A DNA stretch of 64,000 nucleotides from Sporosarcina sp. P33. GTDB lineage: Bacteria > Bacillota > Bacilli > Bacillales_A > Planococcaceae. Shown here piece by piece: positions 35,383-43,785 of the stretch (positions are counted from its first letter, which is position 1; every line of letters begins with the position of its first letter). The position numbers were made by a program, and so were the translations under genes. Where the stretch lies: contig NZ_CP015027.1 in the NCBI RefSeq assembly GCF_002077155.1, positions 2,830,501-2,894,500 on the forward strand, in the 5' to 3' direction. The notes beneath the pieces are model-generated. The model had not been told where the DNA came from. It ran no database searches and saw only the letters and a program-made list of their open reading frames with translations.

Positions 35383-36552
35383 ATGCTTGAATTTGAGACG
35401 AATATAGATTCTTTAGCAGTAATTAAAGTTATTGGAGTGGGCGGCGGCGGAAATAATGCGGTCAACCGTATGATCGAACATGGAGTGCAGGGTGTGGAGT
35501 TTATTGCGGTAAACACTGACGCTCAGGCATTGCAGTTATCATCGGCTGAAGTAAAGCTGCAAATCGGTGAAAAGCTTACAAGAGGACTCGGTGCGGGGGC
35601 AAATCCTGAAGTAGGCAAAAAAGCAGCAGAAGAAAGTAAAGAACAAATTGAAGAAGCACTGCGCGGAGCGGACATGGTATTCGTTACAGCGGGGATGGGC
35701 GGCGGAACGGGTACGGGTGCAGCACCGGTAATCGCTCAAATCGCCAAAGATATCGGCGCATTGACAGTAGGGGTTGTTACGCGCCCATTCACGTTTGAAG
35801 GAAGAAAGAGATCTACTTCAGCGGCAGGCGGCATTGCCAGCATGAAAGAAGCAATCGACACGCTGATTGTCATTCCAAACGACAAATTGCTGGAGATTGT
35901 TGACAAGAACACACCAATGCTGGAAGCGTTCAGAGAGGCAGACAACGTATTACGTCAGGGTGTTCAAGGTATCTCCGATTTGATCGCGGTACCTGGATTG
36001 ATCAACCTCGACTTTGCCGATGTGAAAACAATTATGTACAACAAAGGTTCTGCATTGATGGGTATCGGTATGTCCACTGGAGAAAACCGTGCGGCAGAAG
36101 CTGCGAAAAAAGCTATTTCCAGTCCATTGCTTGAAACATCGATCGATGGAGCAAAAGGCGTTCTGATGAATATTACAGGCGGCTCTAACCTGAGCTTGTT
36201 TGAAGTGCAGGAAGCAGCAGATATCGTTGCCACTGCGTCAGATGAAAACGTCAATATGATTTTCGGTTCTGTGATCAATGATGATCTCAAAGACGAGATC
36301 ATTGTCACAGTTATCGCAACAGGCTTTAACGAAGAGCTGCTTTCATCATCAAGACAAAGAGGCCCGGGCGTTACCGGCGGTGTGCGTCAGCAGCGTCCTG
36401 CCCAGCAGCAGCCGCCTGCTCAAAGCAGATATGAAGAGCAGCCGCGCTACGAGCAGCAGCCGGAGCCAAGACAGTCACAAACGAATCAGCACCAGCACGA
36501 AGAACAATTGGATATTCCAACGTTCTTGCGCAACCGTACACGCCGTAAATAA
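35383..36552 (+). CDS. ftsZ: Cell division GTPase FtsZ
   Basis: A 389-residue tubulin-like GTPase that forms the Z ring. The tubulin signature [10 protein letters not shown] is at about 107-116, the T7 catalytic loop [11 protein letters not shown] at about 207-217, and a Gln-rich linker spans about 325-373. The C-terminal peptide [14 protein letters not shown], which binds FtsA, SepF and other partners, closes the protein. AGGAGG precedes ATG 35383. A strong terminator ends the cluster. Confidence 0.98.
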   Translation: MLEFETNIDSLAVIKVIGVGGGGNNAVNRMIEHGVQGVEFIAVNTDAQALQLSSAEVKLQIGEKLTRGLGAGANPEVGKKAAEESKEQIEEALRGADMVFVTAGMGGGTGTGAAPVIAQIAKDIGALTVGVVTRPFTFEGRKRSTSAAGGIASMKEAIDTLIVIPNDKLLEIVDKNTPMLEAFREADNVLRQGVQGISDLIAVPGLINLDFADVKTIMYNKGSALMGIGMSTGENRAAEAAKKAISSPLLETSIDGAKGVLMNITGGSNLSLFEVQEAADIVATASDENVNMIFGSVINDDLKDEIIVTVIATGFNEELLSSSRQRGPGVTGGVRQQRPAQQQPPAQSRYEEQPRYEQQPEPRQSQTNQHQHEEQLDIPTFLRNRTRRK

Positions 36553-36562
36553 TAGAAAAACC

Positions 36563-36607
36563 AAGCTTTCCGCTGAAGATTTTATTCTTCAGCGGAAAGC
36601 TTTTTTG
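36563..36607 (+). terminator. Terminator after ftsZ
   Basis: A perfect 16-bp stem (AAGCTTTCCGCTGAAG and complement) with an 8-base loop and a T run. Confidence 0.95.
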
Positions 36608-36649
36608 TTTTCTCAATAATTGTGTTCTATTTTTGGATGCTCAAAAAAA

Positions 36650-36714
36650 TGTCGAAGTTTTCATAGGAAACCATCCAAAGCCTGACAGGTTTTTCAGGAC
36701 AGCCGTGCTAATCT
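36650..36714 (+). promoter_or_regulatory. Candidate Spo0A-controlled spoIIG promoter
   Basis: A consensus Spo0A box TGTCGAA lies at 36650-36656. CTGACA (36682-36687) and TAATCT (36709-36714) resemble -35 and -10 elements separated by 21 bp. B. subtilis spoIIG has the same design: over-long spacer and upstream 0A boxes. A second 0A box is not clear. Confidence 0.6.
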
Positions 36715-36734
36715 GTTCGTAAGGAGGCCGGCAT

Positions 36735-37583
36735 ATGTATGGAGAACTGATGATAGGAATCAACATGCTCTTTAACTACGCCATCCTGTCATTCACAAAT
36801 AAGGTTGGAAATCATCAGACAAGCAGAAGGAGGTTATGGGTCGCAGCATTTATTGGTGCCTTCTTTATTACATTGTTCCCGTATTCTCTGCCGGCGATGA
36901 TTCTCACTTTTTTAGGGATGACGTATATCGCTTTCGGACAAACGTTCAGCAGCTGGAAGAGTTCAGTCCTTGCTGTACTAATTGCAGCGTTCTTTGCAGG
37001 GGGATTGCTGACTCTCGTCTACACACAAATCTCTATCAGCACGAATCCAAATTTCTTATTTGTTGCAATCGGTCTGACGTATCTCTCGTTATATATCGTC
37101 AAGCACAAATGGATTGATACCCGAATGGTGAGCAAGTTAATGAGTTTTACACATGAGTCGGAATTAACACTGTGGGGCAGGGTTATTCCGCTGAAAGTGT
37201 TTATTGACACAGGCAATCATTGCATAGAACCGTTGTCGGGAGATCCAGTCCATTTTATTGGGTATCAGGCAGTAAAAGAACATTTACCTAAAGATTTTGC
37301 CTCTGCTTTGGAAGCATGGCGCCCTGATCAAACCCCTGACTTAGCCGGTTTTCCTGCACCCCATCAAAAAAGTCTTCGGCTAATACGACTGCAAACCGTT
37401 CAAGGAGCTTCGTGGGCAGTCGGAATCAAGTATGACAGCTGGCTGGTGAATGGAGAAGCATTGCCTGCAGGCTATGCTGTCCTGACAAAAGAACGGCGCC
37501 AGTATCCGCAAGGCGCATCAGCCATTTTGCAAATGAGTGCGATGGAAATGCTAAAAGAAGAAGGGAGAACGGCTGCATGTTAA
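36735..37583 (+). CDS. spoIIGA: Sporulation sigma-E factor processing peptidase SpoIIGA
   Basis: A 282-residue aspartic protease with about five N-terminal membrane helices (residues 5-122) and a C-terminal protease domain. The catalytic motif FIDTGN has its aspartate at 158. It cleaves pro-sigma-E in the mother cell after a signal (SpoIIR) from the forespore. AAGGAGG precedes ATG 36735. It overlaps sigE by 7 bp, giving the usual spoIIG operon. Confidence 0.95.
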   Translation: MYGELMIGINMLFNYAILSFTNKVGNHQTSRRRLWVAAFIGAFFITLFPYSLPAMILTFLGMTYIAFGQTFSSWKSSVLAVLIAAFFAGGLLTLVYTQISISTNPNFLFVAIGLTYLSLYIVKHKWIDTRMVSKLMSFTHESELTLWGRVIPLKVFIDTGNHCIEPLSGDPVHFIGYQAVKEHLPKDFASALEAWRPDQTPDLAGFPAPHQKSLRLIRLQTVQGASWAVGIKYDSWLVNGEALPAGYAVLTKERRQYPQGASAILQMSAMEMLKEEGRTAAC

Positions 37584-38287
37584 CAGAAGTGAAAAAATGG
37601 ATTTCTTACATTATTGGCTTTTTCAGGAAAAGAGGCGGCGTATTTTATATCGGAGGACATGAATCGCTCCCGAAGCCGCTTGATAAAGAGACAGAAGCAA
37701 AAACCATACAGGCACTAATGAATGGAGATCCTGCTGCACGTGATACATTGATCGAAAAGAATTTGCGTCTTGTGGTCTATATTGCGAGACGTTTTGATAA
37801 TACGAATACCAATATTGAAGATCTCATCAGCATCGGTACAATTGGACTGATCAAAGCCATTGAAACATTTAAAGCAGATAAGAATATTAAGCTGGCAACA
37901 TACGCATCCCGCTGTATCGAAAATGAAATCTTGATGCATTTGCGCAAAACGAGCCGGATCCGTTCAGAAATTTCATTCGACGAGCCGTTAAACTCCGATG
38001 CAGACGGCAATGAACTGCTTCTGTCAGACATTCTGGGTACAGATGAAGATATTATTACAGACGATGTAGAGAAAAAAATGGAGCGCCAATATATGATTGA
38101 GGCCATCCGGAACTTGGATGAGAGAGAACGTTATATTATGGAGCAGCGATTCGGTCTCATGGGTACAAATGAAATGACGCAAAAAGAAGTAGCTGATTTG
38201 CTCGGTATTTCACAATCTTACATCTCAAGATTAGAAAAGAAAATTATATCAGAACTTCGTGACCGTCTGAATCAGCCGATTTCGTAA
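37577..38287 (+). CDS. sigE: RNA polymerase sigma-E factor precursor
   Basis: A 236-residue mother-cell sigma factor. The first about 27 residues ([20 protein letters not shown]) are the inhibitory membrane-associated pro-sequence removed by SpoIIGA, followed by [11 protein letters not shown], close to the B. subtilis cleavage region. Region 2 includes [17 protein letters not shown] and [17 protein letters not shown] segments; region 4 is [20 protein letters not shown] near residue 210. Second gene of spoIIG. Confidence 0.97.
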   Translation: MLTEVKKWISYIIGFFRKRGGVFYIGGHESLPKPLDKETEAKTIQALMNGDPAARDTLIEKNLRLVVYIARRFDNTNTNIEDLISIGTIGLIKAIETFKADKNIKLATYASRCIENEILMHLRKTSRIRSEISFDEPLNSDADGNELLLSDILGTDEDIITDDVEKKMERQYMIEAIRNLDERERYIMEQRFGLMGTNEMTQKEVADLLGISQSYISRLEKKIISELRDRLNQPIS

Positions 38288-38324
38288 CTGGACATATCGG
38301 CAGAAATTGGCGATTCGTGAAACC

Positions 38325-38353
38325 GCATATTCTAAAGAGTTGAGGACAAACTA
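38325..38353 (+). promoter_or_regulatory. Candidate forespore (sigma-G/F) promoter of sigG
   Basis: GCATA (38325-38329), a 17-base spacer and CAAACTA (38347-38353) fit the forespore pattern with a GxATR -35 and CAnnnTA -10, which agrees with autoregulation of sigG. It starts 39 bp ahead of the gene. Confidence 0.6.
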
Positions 38354-38391
38354 CTCATTACACTCACCTATAGAATGCGGAGGAAAAGCCA

Positions 38392-39180
38392 ATGGTACGT
38401 ACAAGGGTTGAAATTTGTGGAATCAATACGTCCGAGCTGCCATTATTGACCAGTGATGTGATGAAGGAAACTTTCATCCGGCTGCAAAGCGGCGACGAAT
38501 TTGCCAGAGATGAATTGGTGTTTGCGAATTTGCGTCTCGTACTGAGTCTTGTTCAGCGCTTTAACTATCGCGGGGAACAGGCTGACGATTTATTCCAGGT
38601 TGGTTGTATTGGTTTGTTGAAAGCCATAGACAATTTTGATCTAAAACATAATGTCCGGTTTTCAACATATGCCGTGCCGATGATTATCGGTGAAATCAAA
38701 CGGCATCTTCGTGATCATCATGCTGTCCGTGTTTCCAGATCTTTACGTGATATCGCCTATAAAGCCATCAGGGCAAAAGAACAATATGTTAACGAACATC
38801 AGCACGAACCCAGAATTTCTGATTTGGAGAAAATCACAGGCATTCCGGAAGAAGATATTCTCTTTGCGCTTGATGCGATACAAGATCCGATGTCTCTGCA
38901 CGAGCCGATGAACAGTGACGGCGGAGATCCGATCTATATGATGGATCAGCTGCATGACCAGAGAGTATCAGAAGACCGCTGGATGAACTATGTTTCCATT
39001 AAGGATAAGATGGGCGAGCTGGATGAACGCCAGCAGCTTATCGTCTCTAAACGATTTTACCTCGGTCAGACGCAGACTGAAATCGCCAAGGAGCTAGGGA
39101 TATCACAGGCACAAATCTCAAGAATAGAGAAGCATGCGATGGAACAGATTCGGCTTGGGATTGAGCAGAAAAATAGTTAA
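38392..39180 (+). CDS. sigG: RNA polymerase sigma-G factor (forespore)
   Basis: A 262-residue late forespore sigma factor. The N-terminus MVRTRVEICGINTSELP is typical of SigG. Region 2 contains NLRLVLSLVQRFNYRGEQ and DLFQVGCIGLLKAIDNFD, and region 4 TEIAKELGISQAQISRIEKHA. GCGGAGG precedes ATG 38392. It follows sigE by about 100 bp with its own forespore-type promoter, as in B. subtilis. Confidence 0.97.
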   Translation: MVRTRVEICGINTSELPLLTSDVMKETFIRLQSGDEFARDELVFANLRLVLSLVQRFNYRGEQADDLFQVGCIGLLKAIDNFDLKHNVRFSTYAVPMIIGEIKRHLRDHHAVRVSRSLRDIAYKAIRAKEQYVNEHQHEPRISDLEKITGIPEEDILFALDAIQDPMSLHEPMNSDGGDPIYMMDQLHDQRVSEDRWMNYVSIKDKMGELDERQQLIVSKRFYLGQTQTEIAKELGISQAQISRIEKHAMEQIRLGIEQKNS

Positions 39181-39198
39181 TAGCGATTGACTTTACTA

Positions 39199-39238
39199 AG
39201 ACTGTCCTCCATGTAAAAGTGGTAGGGCAGTTTTTGTT
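39199..39238 (+). terminator. Probable terminator after sigG
   Basis: GACTGTCCT and AGGGCAGTT pair around a larger loop and are followed by TTTTT. One mismatch in the stem. Confidence 0.6.
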
Positions 39239-39270
39239 TTGTTTATGGAGAGTGTTAGGGACACTTGAAA

Positions 39271-39290
39271 GCACCGCTGCACTGCGTTCC
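39271..39290 (-). repeat. Truncated end of the interspersed repeat
   Basis: These 20 bases are identical to 39516-39535, the outer end of the full interspersed element described there. The remaining part of that element is absent here, so this looks like a remnant or solo end. Confidence 0.6.
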
Positions 39291-39309
39291 TCTTGTTGCA
39301 GTTTTTTAC

Positions 39310-39462
39310 GTGGTGTTTGGCTGTTCTTTGATTTGTAAATTCCCCCGGCCGCTCATAAATCCTCCGTAAGCGATCATAGCATCCCCGCAAGCGCTCTATG
39401 CGTGCCGGCGACCGCTCATAACTTCCGTCACGCGCTCAATGGGGCTGTGCAAGCGCTCATAC
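39310..39462 (+). repeat. 153-bp direct repeat, copy A, containing a 21-bp tandem array
   Basis: A near-identical second copy is at 39668-39820, 358 bp downstream. Inside, a unit beginning GCTCATA recurs at 39351, 39372, 39393, 39414, 39434, 39455 and 39476, with spacing 21 bp except for one 20-bp step. The unit consensus is roughly GCTCATAA, then CTCCGT, then AAGC. The array runs slightly past the repeat to about 39482. No credible reading frame or cas gene is nearby. Confidence 0.85.
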
Positions 39463-39515
39463 CGGTCCGTTATCCGCTCATTGACTACTAAGAGGATGGA
39501 AATGAAAATGGTAAG

Positions 39516-39645
39516 GCACCGCTGCACTGCGTTCCAGACGGACGCGTTCGGCAGGGCCCGCGCCGTGCCAACCAGGTCGCCTGGGCTCCCTTTGGCTGTC
39601 TCGCCTGTCGGGCTGATCCACCCCGAGTCGCCGTCTTCCATTCCG
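39516..39645 (-). repeat. Interspersed GC-rich repeat element, inverted copy
   Basis: Its reverse complement shares an ordered set of blocks with 61606-61740: GGCGACTC, GGAT-AGC, GAGAC, CGGGCC, GCC, GCGTCCG-CTG and CGG-GC, with diverged sequence between. It is clearly more GC-rich than its neighbours. No coding potential is supported. It splits copy B of the local duplication compared with copy A. Confidence 0.65.
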
Positions 39646-39667
39646 TTTCACTTGTAACGCTTTTAGA

Positions 39668-39820
39668 GTGGTGTTTGGCTGTGCATTGATTTGTAAATTC
39701 TCCCGGCCGCTCATAAATCCTCCGTAAGCGATCATAACATCCCCGCAAGCGCTCTATGCATGCCGGCGACCGCTCATAACTTCCGTCAAGCGCTCAATGA
39801 CCCTGTGCAAGCGCTCATAC
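39668..39820 (+). repeat. 153-bp direct repeat, copy B, containing a 21-bp tandem array
   Basis: The second copy of 39310-39462, with few differences. GCTCATA-type units fall at 39709, 39730, 39751, 39772, 39792, 39813 and 39834, reproducing the phase of copy A exactly, including the single 20-bp step. From 39841 to 40018 the sequence is AT-rich and shows no feature I can name except the ylmC ribosome site. Confidence 0.85.
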
Positions 39821-40018
39821 TTGCTCCATAAGCGCTCATAAAGCTATTCACTTCTATTCCCATCTTGAACTTTACAAAAAAACTCGATTTATCAATAATG
39901 ATTAGTTCCAACAAAGTCTCTGACTGCTCCAGCCCGTCATTTTCATTGGTTATGAAGACAGTTTTCTGCGTTCTCATTAAAACCGCCTATGCATAGTATG
40001 AAAGAAGGAGGGGAAACT

Positions 40019-40264
40019 ATGCGTTTTTCCAGCTTGCAGAAAAAAGAAGTTATTGAACTTAAAAAGGGATCGTTTCTCGGGTTTGTTCAGGATGCGACGA
40101 TTGATATCAAAAACGGCAGGATTGCACAGCTTCATATAGGGGAACTTGAGCGCTCGTTCTTCTCTGAAGGCAAATCTAAAGGCGTTCAGAAAGTCAGTTA
40201 TGAAGACGTCATGACGATTGGAAAAGATATTATCCTGATCCAGAATAAACCGCTGAATAAATGA
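40019..40264 (+). CDS. ylmC: YlmC/YmxH family PRC-barrel protein
   Basis: An 81-residue single-domain PRC-barrel protein beginning MRFSSLQKKEVIEL, with DIKNGRIAQLHIGE and YEDVMTIGKDIILI. The YlmC/YmxH family is widespread in spore formers and of uncertain role. AAGGAGGGG precedes ATG 40019; an upstream in-frame start is ignored. It opens the ylm cluster; the B. subtilis neighbour ylmD is missing between it and ylmE. Confidence 0.88.
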   Translation: MRFSSLQKKEVIELKKGSFLGFVQDATIDIKNGRIAQLHIGELERSFFSEGKSKGVQKVSYEDVMTIGKDIILIQNKPLNK

Positions 40265-40312
40265 CTTATCGTTGATATATGATTCCCCGCTTGATACAAT
40301 GAAGCAAAGACA

Positions 40313-41023
40313 ATGAAAAGTAGTGATATTGTGGAACAAGTAAAACAACGATTAGCAACTATACAAAAACAAATAAATACAGCATGTGAAATGTCTCAGC
40401 GCAATCCGGAAGACATTACGATTATTGCAGTTACCAAACAGGTGTCACCTTCCAGAGCGCAGTCTCTGCTCGATATCGGCATAAAAGACTTAGGTGAAAA
40501 CCGTCTGGAAGGGCTCCTTGAAAAGCAGGAAGCGATTACAGATTCAGCAAATTGGCATTTCATTGGAAACTTGCAGACGCGTAAAGTGAAAGACCTGATT
40601 GATACGATTGACTGTCTTCATTCGCTCGATCGCCTGAGCCTTGCGAAAGAAGTGAACAAGCGGGCTAGCCGGCCGCTGGATTGTTTTGTACAAGTCAATG
40701 TCTCAGGAGAGGAATCTAAATCGGGAATTACGCCGGAAGAAGCGGATGTATTCTTTGAGCAGCTGGCAGTTTATGAGAATGTTCATGTGATTGGATTAAT
40801 GACGATGGCGCCGAACACAGAGGACGAGTCCGTGCTTCGCGGTGTATTCCAGTCGCTGCGTGAACTGCGTGACCGGATCGCAGCGAAGAAGCTGCCGTAT
40901 GCGCCATGTACGAAATTATCCATGGGCATGTCCAATGATTTTGCAATTGCGATAGAAGAAGGAGCAACCCATATACGTATCGGCACAGCATTGGCCGGAT
41001 CAGAAAGAGAGGAAATTGAATGA
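40313..41023 (+). CDS. ylmE: YggS-family pyridoxal phosphate homeostasis protein
   Basis: A 236-residue PLP-binding protein of the YggS/PLPBP family (TIM-barrel fold like alanine racemase domain I). The PLP lysine is in IIAVTKQV (about residue 39), with [19 protein letters not shown] and [22 protein letters not shown] further on. It maintains vitamin B6 and amino-acid balance and has no known catalysis. The ribosome site ahead of ATG 40313 is weak. It overlaps sepF by 4 bp. Confidence 0.93.
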   Translation: MKSSDIVEQVKQRLATIQKQINTACEMSQRNPEDITIIAVTKQVSPSRAQSLLDIGIKDLGENRLEGLLEKQEAITDSANWHFIGNLQTRKVKDLIDTIDCLHSLDRLSLAKEVNKRASRPLDCFVQVNVSGEESKSGITPEEADVFFEQLAVYENVHVIGLMTMAPNTEDESVLRGVFQSLRELRDRIAAKKLPYAPCTKLSMGMSNDFAIAIEEGATHIRIGTALAGSEREEIE

Positions 41024-41505
41024 GCCTCAAAAAACGATTAGAAAAGATGTTTTGGGTATCGGAAGAAGAAGTTGTTCATCAGCCTCAACCACAGAGTAAA
41101 CCAAAAAAAGCGGAGCACGCTCTTGCCCGTAAAGAGATGAAGAAGCTAGGCGGAAAGAAACGGGCATTCAATTCACGTGTGCAGCCTGGCCAGCAGCAAA
41201 CTTCAGCGCAAGCTCCGGTCATCAGTTTACAAAGTCTCCAAAAGTCATCGAAAGTCATCTTACTCGAGCCGCGGTCTTATGCGGAAGTGGAAGACATTGC
41301 AGAACACCTGAAAAACCGGCGTTCCGTTGTGGTTAATCTGCAGCAGGTGGAACGGGATCAGGGATTTCGCATCATCGATTTCTTGAGTGGGACAGTTTAC
41401 GCGCTTGGCGGAGATATTCAGCGAATCGGAGCAGATATATTCCTATGTGCACCAGACAACGTAGAAGTAGCCGGCAAGATAACAGAATTCTTATCCGAGC
41501 AGTAA
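41020..41505 (+). CDS. sepF: Cell division protein SepF
   Basis: A 161-residue FtsZ-associated septum protein. The N-terminal amphipathic membrane-binding helix [13 protein letters not shown], a polar linker rich in Q, K and P (about 18-70), and the C-terminal SepF domain (about 75-158) with [22 protein letters not shown] and [18 protein letters not shown] are typical. In Bacillus it bundles FtsZ and can replace FtsA as membrane tether. ATGA overlap with ylmE. Confidence 0.95.
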   Translation: MSLKKRLEKMFWVSEEEVVHQPQPQSKPKKAEHALARKEMKKLGGKKRAFNSRVQPGQQQTSAQAPVISLQSLQKSSKVILLEPRSYAEVEDIAEHLKNRRSVVVNLQQVERDQGFRIIDFLSGTVYALGGDIQRIGADIFLCAPDNVEVAGKITEFLSEQ

Positions 41506-41581
41506 AGAAGGAAGGCTACACAGCTTAAAACTTCCAGTTAAACGGAAGATGAACAATTTTGAATGAGGTGTACAAGTAATT

Positions 41582-41872
41582 ATGATCGCATTATTAAATA
41601 ACGCTTATTTATTGATTTCAGGCGCGCTGCAAATTTTTTCAATTCTGTTAGTCATTTATATTTTGATGTCGTGGGTCCCGTCAACGAGAGAAACGAAATT
41701 TGGTCAGATGTTAGCCAAAATAGCGGAACCATATTTAGGGTTTTTCCGTAAGTTCATTCCGCCATTCGGCATGATTGATTTTTCACCTATCGTAGCTTTG
41801 CTTGCTCTGCAATTAATTAGCAGGGGAATCGGCCAAATTTATTTAATGCTGTTTCAGGCATTGGTTTACTGA
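41582..41872 (+). CDS. ylmG: YggT family membrane protein YlmG
   Basis: A 96-residue membrane protein with two hydrophobic hairpins and the YggT signature EPYLGFFRKFIPPFGMIDFSP (about 46-66). It is conserved beside sepF in Gram-positives and cyanobacteria; function is unclear, linked to division or envelope. GAGGTG lies about 14 bases ahead of ATG 41582. A terminator follows. Confidence 0.92.
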   Translation: MIALLNNAYLLISGALQIFSILLVIYILMSWVPSTRETKFGQMLAKIAEPYLGFFRKFIPPFGMIDFSPIVALLALQLISRGIGQIYLMLFQALVY

Positions 41873-41894
41873 GCATACTCTTAACAGAAAACGG

Positions 41895-41922
41895 AAATCC
41901 TCACAGGGTGAGGATTTTTTTG
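41895..41922 (+). terminator. Terminator after ylmG
   Basis: AAATCCTCAC and GTGAGGATT form a stem over a short loop, then seven T. The ylmH ribosome site AAGGAGA lies just beyond. Confidence 0.85.
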
Positions 41923-41941
41923 TATAAGGAGAATAAAAATA

Positions 41942-42718
41942 ATGGATTCGATGTTTCAGCATTTCCGTAAAGAGGAACAGCCTTTTATAGAAAAAGTGAA
42001 TAGCTGGGTGAAAGAAGTTGAGGATACGTATGCGCCAAAATTAACGGAATTTTTGGATCCGCGCCAGCGCTTCATTACAGAATCGATTGTCAGAAATTCC
42101 GACTTGACATTGACGGCGGAAGGAGGATTTCACGGTGCAGAGCGTCAGCGTGTGTTAATTTATCCCGATTATTACACACCGGCAGCAGATGATTTTCAGA
42201 TCAGTATCTATCAGGTGAATTATCCGCAAAAATTTGTCACGCTGAAACATTCTCAATTGCTGGGGTCACTTCTGTCAATCGGCATTGAACGGTCGAGGTT
42301 CGGGGATATCGAATTGACGGAAGAAGCAGTGCAATTTGCAGTTGCGTCAGAAGTGTCTGAATATATTCACGTGAACTTTACTCAAGTTGGTAAAGTGAAG
42401 GTTTCCGTGGAGCCTGTATTGAACTCTGAAGATTTCATTGATGCAAAAGAAGAGTGGGCAGAAGAGCTGCATATTATCAGTTCACTGCGTCTGGATACTG
42501 TGGTTGCAGCACTGACGAACAGTTCAAGAGCGAAAGCGTCATCCCTTATCAAAGGTGAAAAAGTGAAAGTGAATTGGGCGATGATCGATCAGCAGGCATT
42601 CGAAGTAGAAGAGTACGATGTGCTGTCGGTCAGGGGATTTGGCCGTTTCAGAATCATGAGCATCGAAGGGCGTACGAGAAAAGATAAAATCCGTGTAATG
42701 ATCGGGGCGTTAGTCTAA
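41942..42718 (+). CDS. ylmH: S4-domain RNA-binding protein YlmH
   Basis: A 258-residue protein with an N-terminal YlmH-specific domain (FLDPRQRFITE at about 38-48) and a C-terminal S4 domain (about 180-250), including LRLDTVVAALTNSSRAKASSLI and DVLSVRGFGRF. YlmH homologues bind stalled 50S-peptidyl-tRNA complexes and take part in ribosome quality control, so the pairing with rqcH elsewhere in the window is functionally consistent. ATG 41942 follows AGGAGA. Confidence 0.93.
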   Translation: MDSMFQHFRKEEQPFIEKVNSWVKEVEDTYAPKLTEFLDPRQRFITESIVRNSDLTLTAEGGFHGAERQRVLIYPDYYTPAADDFQISIYQVNYPQKFVTLKHSQLLGSLLSIGIERSRFGDIELTEEAVQFAVASEVSEYIHVNFTQVGKVKVSVEPVLNSEDFIDAKEEWAEELHIISSLRLDTVVAALTNSSRAKASSLIKGEKVKVNWAMIDQQAFEVEEYDVLSVRGFGRFRIMSIEGRTRKDKIRVMIGALV

Positions 42719-42817
42719 ATAGAATCCTTGATAATTTCAGAAAAGTAGTGTTTAATCAAGTAGTATAGATGATTACAATGCAAGTTGATACAGCATACTG
42801 AAAGGAGAAAGCGTATT

Positions 42818-43384
42818 ATGGCTTTAACCCCTACGGATATACATAATAAAACGTTTAACACAAAGTTTCGCGGCTACGATGAAGATGAAGTCAATGAGTT
42901 CCTTGAGCAGCTCATGAAAGATTATGAAAACGTCCTGAAAAAAAATGAAGAACTAGAAAAAAAGGTTGCAGATCACGAAGTAAAGATCAGTCATTTCAAT
43001 ATGATTGAAGAAACGATGCAAAAGTCCATTTTGATTGCACAGGAAGCTGCGGAAGATGTTCGTAAAAATTCTGTTCAGGAATCTAAGTTAATTATTTCGG
43101 AAGCAGAAAAAAATGCGGATCGTCTGATTAATGACGCACTGTCCCAGGCGAGAAAAATTGCACTGGAAGTAGAAGTGCTGAAAAAGCAGTCCAAAGTTTT
43201 CAAGAGCCGTTTTAAGATGATGGTCGAAGCGCAGCTGGATATGATCAACACAGAAGACTGGGACGAGCTGTTGAAGTATGAGCTTGATACGTCCAGTGTA
43301 GAAAATGTGGCAGAGCAAGAATTAGACATACCCGATGTGGACAGTCTGGATGAAGTGAAACCTGAGAAAGTGGAAGAGGCTTGA
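42818..43384 (+). CDS. divIVA: Polar and septal scaffold protein DivIVA
   Basis: A 188-residue coiled-coil protein. The N-terminal lipid-binding domain MALTPTDIHNKTFNTKFRGYDEDEVNEF is typical, followed by coiled coil over about 30-150 and an acidic tail. It senses membrane curvature and positions division, sporulation and competence factors at poles and septa. AAAGGAG precedes ATG 42818; the frame starts earlier at 42785 without similarity. Its stop codon overlaps the -35 box of the ileS leader promoter. Confidence 0.95.
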   Translation: MALTPTDIHNKTFNTKFRGYDEDEVNEFLEQLMKDYENVLKKNEELEKKVADHEVKISHFNMIEETMQKSILIAQEAAEDVRKNSVQESKLIISEAEKNADRLINDALSQARKIALEVEVLKKQSKVFKSRFKMMVEAQLDMINTEDWDELLKYELDTSSVENVAEQELDIPDVDSLDEVKPEKVEEA

Positions 43385-43410
43385 CAACTTCCGAACACAT
43401 TTTTTATAAT
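43381..43410 (+). promoter_or_regulatory. Sigma-A promoter of the ileS leader
   Basis: TTGACA (43381-43386), an 18-base spacer and TATAAT (43405-43410). The -35 overlaps the divIVA stop codon. Confidence 0.8.
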
Positions 43411-43424
43411 GACAACTAAATCGT

Positions 43425-43660
43425 TATAATGAAGCGTTGAAGGAAAGAGTACTTACTGACTTTACCCAAAGCGAGCCGGGGATGGTGAAAGCCCGGCGGA
43501 GAAGCAGCAAGGAAAATCACTCCTGAGCTGGACTTTGTTTTATGCGGAGCCCCGGTTACACTGCCGTTACCAGTGTCTAAGCGGCAATTGTGTATGCAAT
43601 TGCAAGTAGGGTGGTACCGCGAGAATAAGCCTCGTCCCTTTTTGGGATGGGGTTTTTTGT
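43425..43660 (+). ncRNA. T-box riboswitch (isoleucine) upstream of ileS
   Basis: A leader RNA that reads the charging state of tRNA-Ile. Stem I carries AGTA (near 43446) and the CCGGGGATGGTGAAAGCCCGG hairpin elements; the likely specifier is ATC (43516-43518) in GGAAAATCAC. The T-box AGGGTGGTACCGCG is at 43608-43621, and the terminator CCTCGTCCC / GGGATGGGG with a T run is at about 43630-43659. Uncharged tRNA-Ile would favour antitermination and ileS expression. Confidence 0.93.
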
Positions 43661-43785
43661 TTATTAAAAAAGCAGCAGACAGCGTTCGTGTTCAACGGGC
43701 CATGGAGTTTAGAAACGGCCCAAGCCTGACGTTGCTCTTCAAACACAGCACGATTGAAACTCACATAATTTAAGGAGGAATTACA

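Noticed and set aside
39439-39748. Open frames on both strands in the sigG-ylmC gap
   Set aside because: They run through the tandem and interspersed repeats, have no ribosome sites and show repeat-derived composition.
39351-39841. Possible CRISPR array
   Set aside because: The period is only 21 bp, the units are imperfect, there is no conserved repeat separated by unique spacers of 30 or so bases, and no cas gene is nearby.
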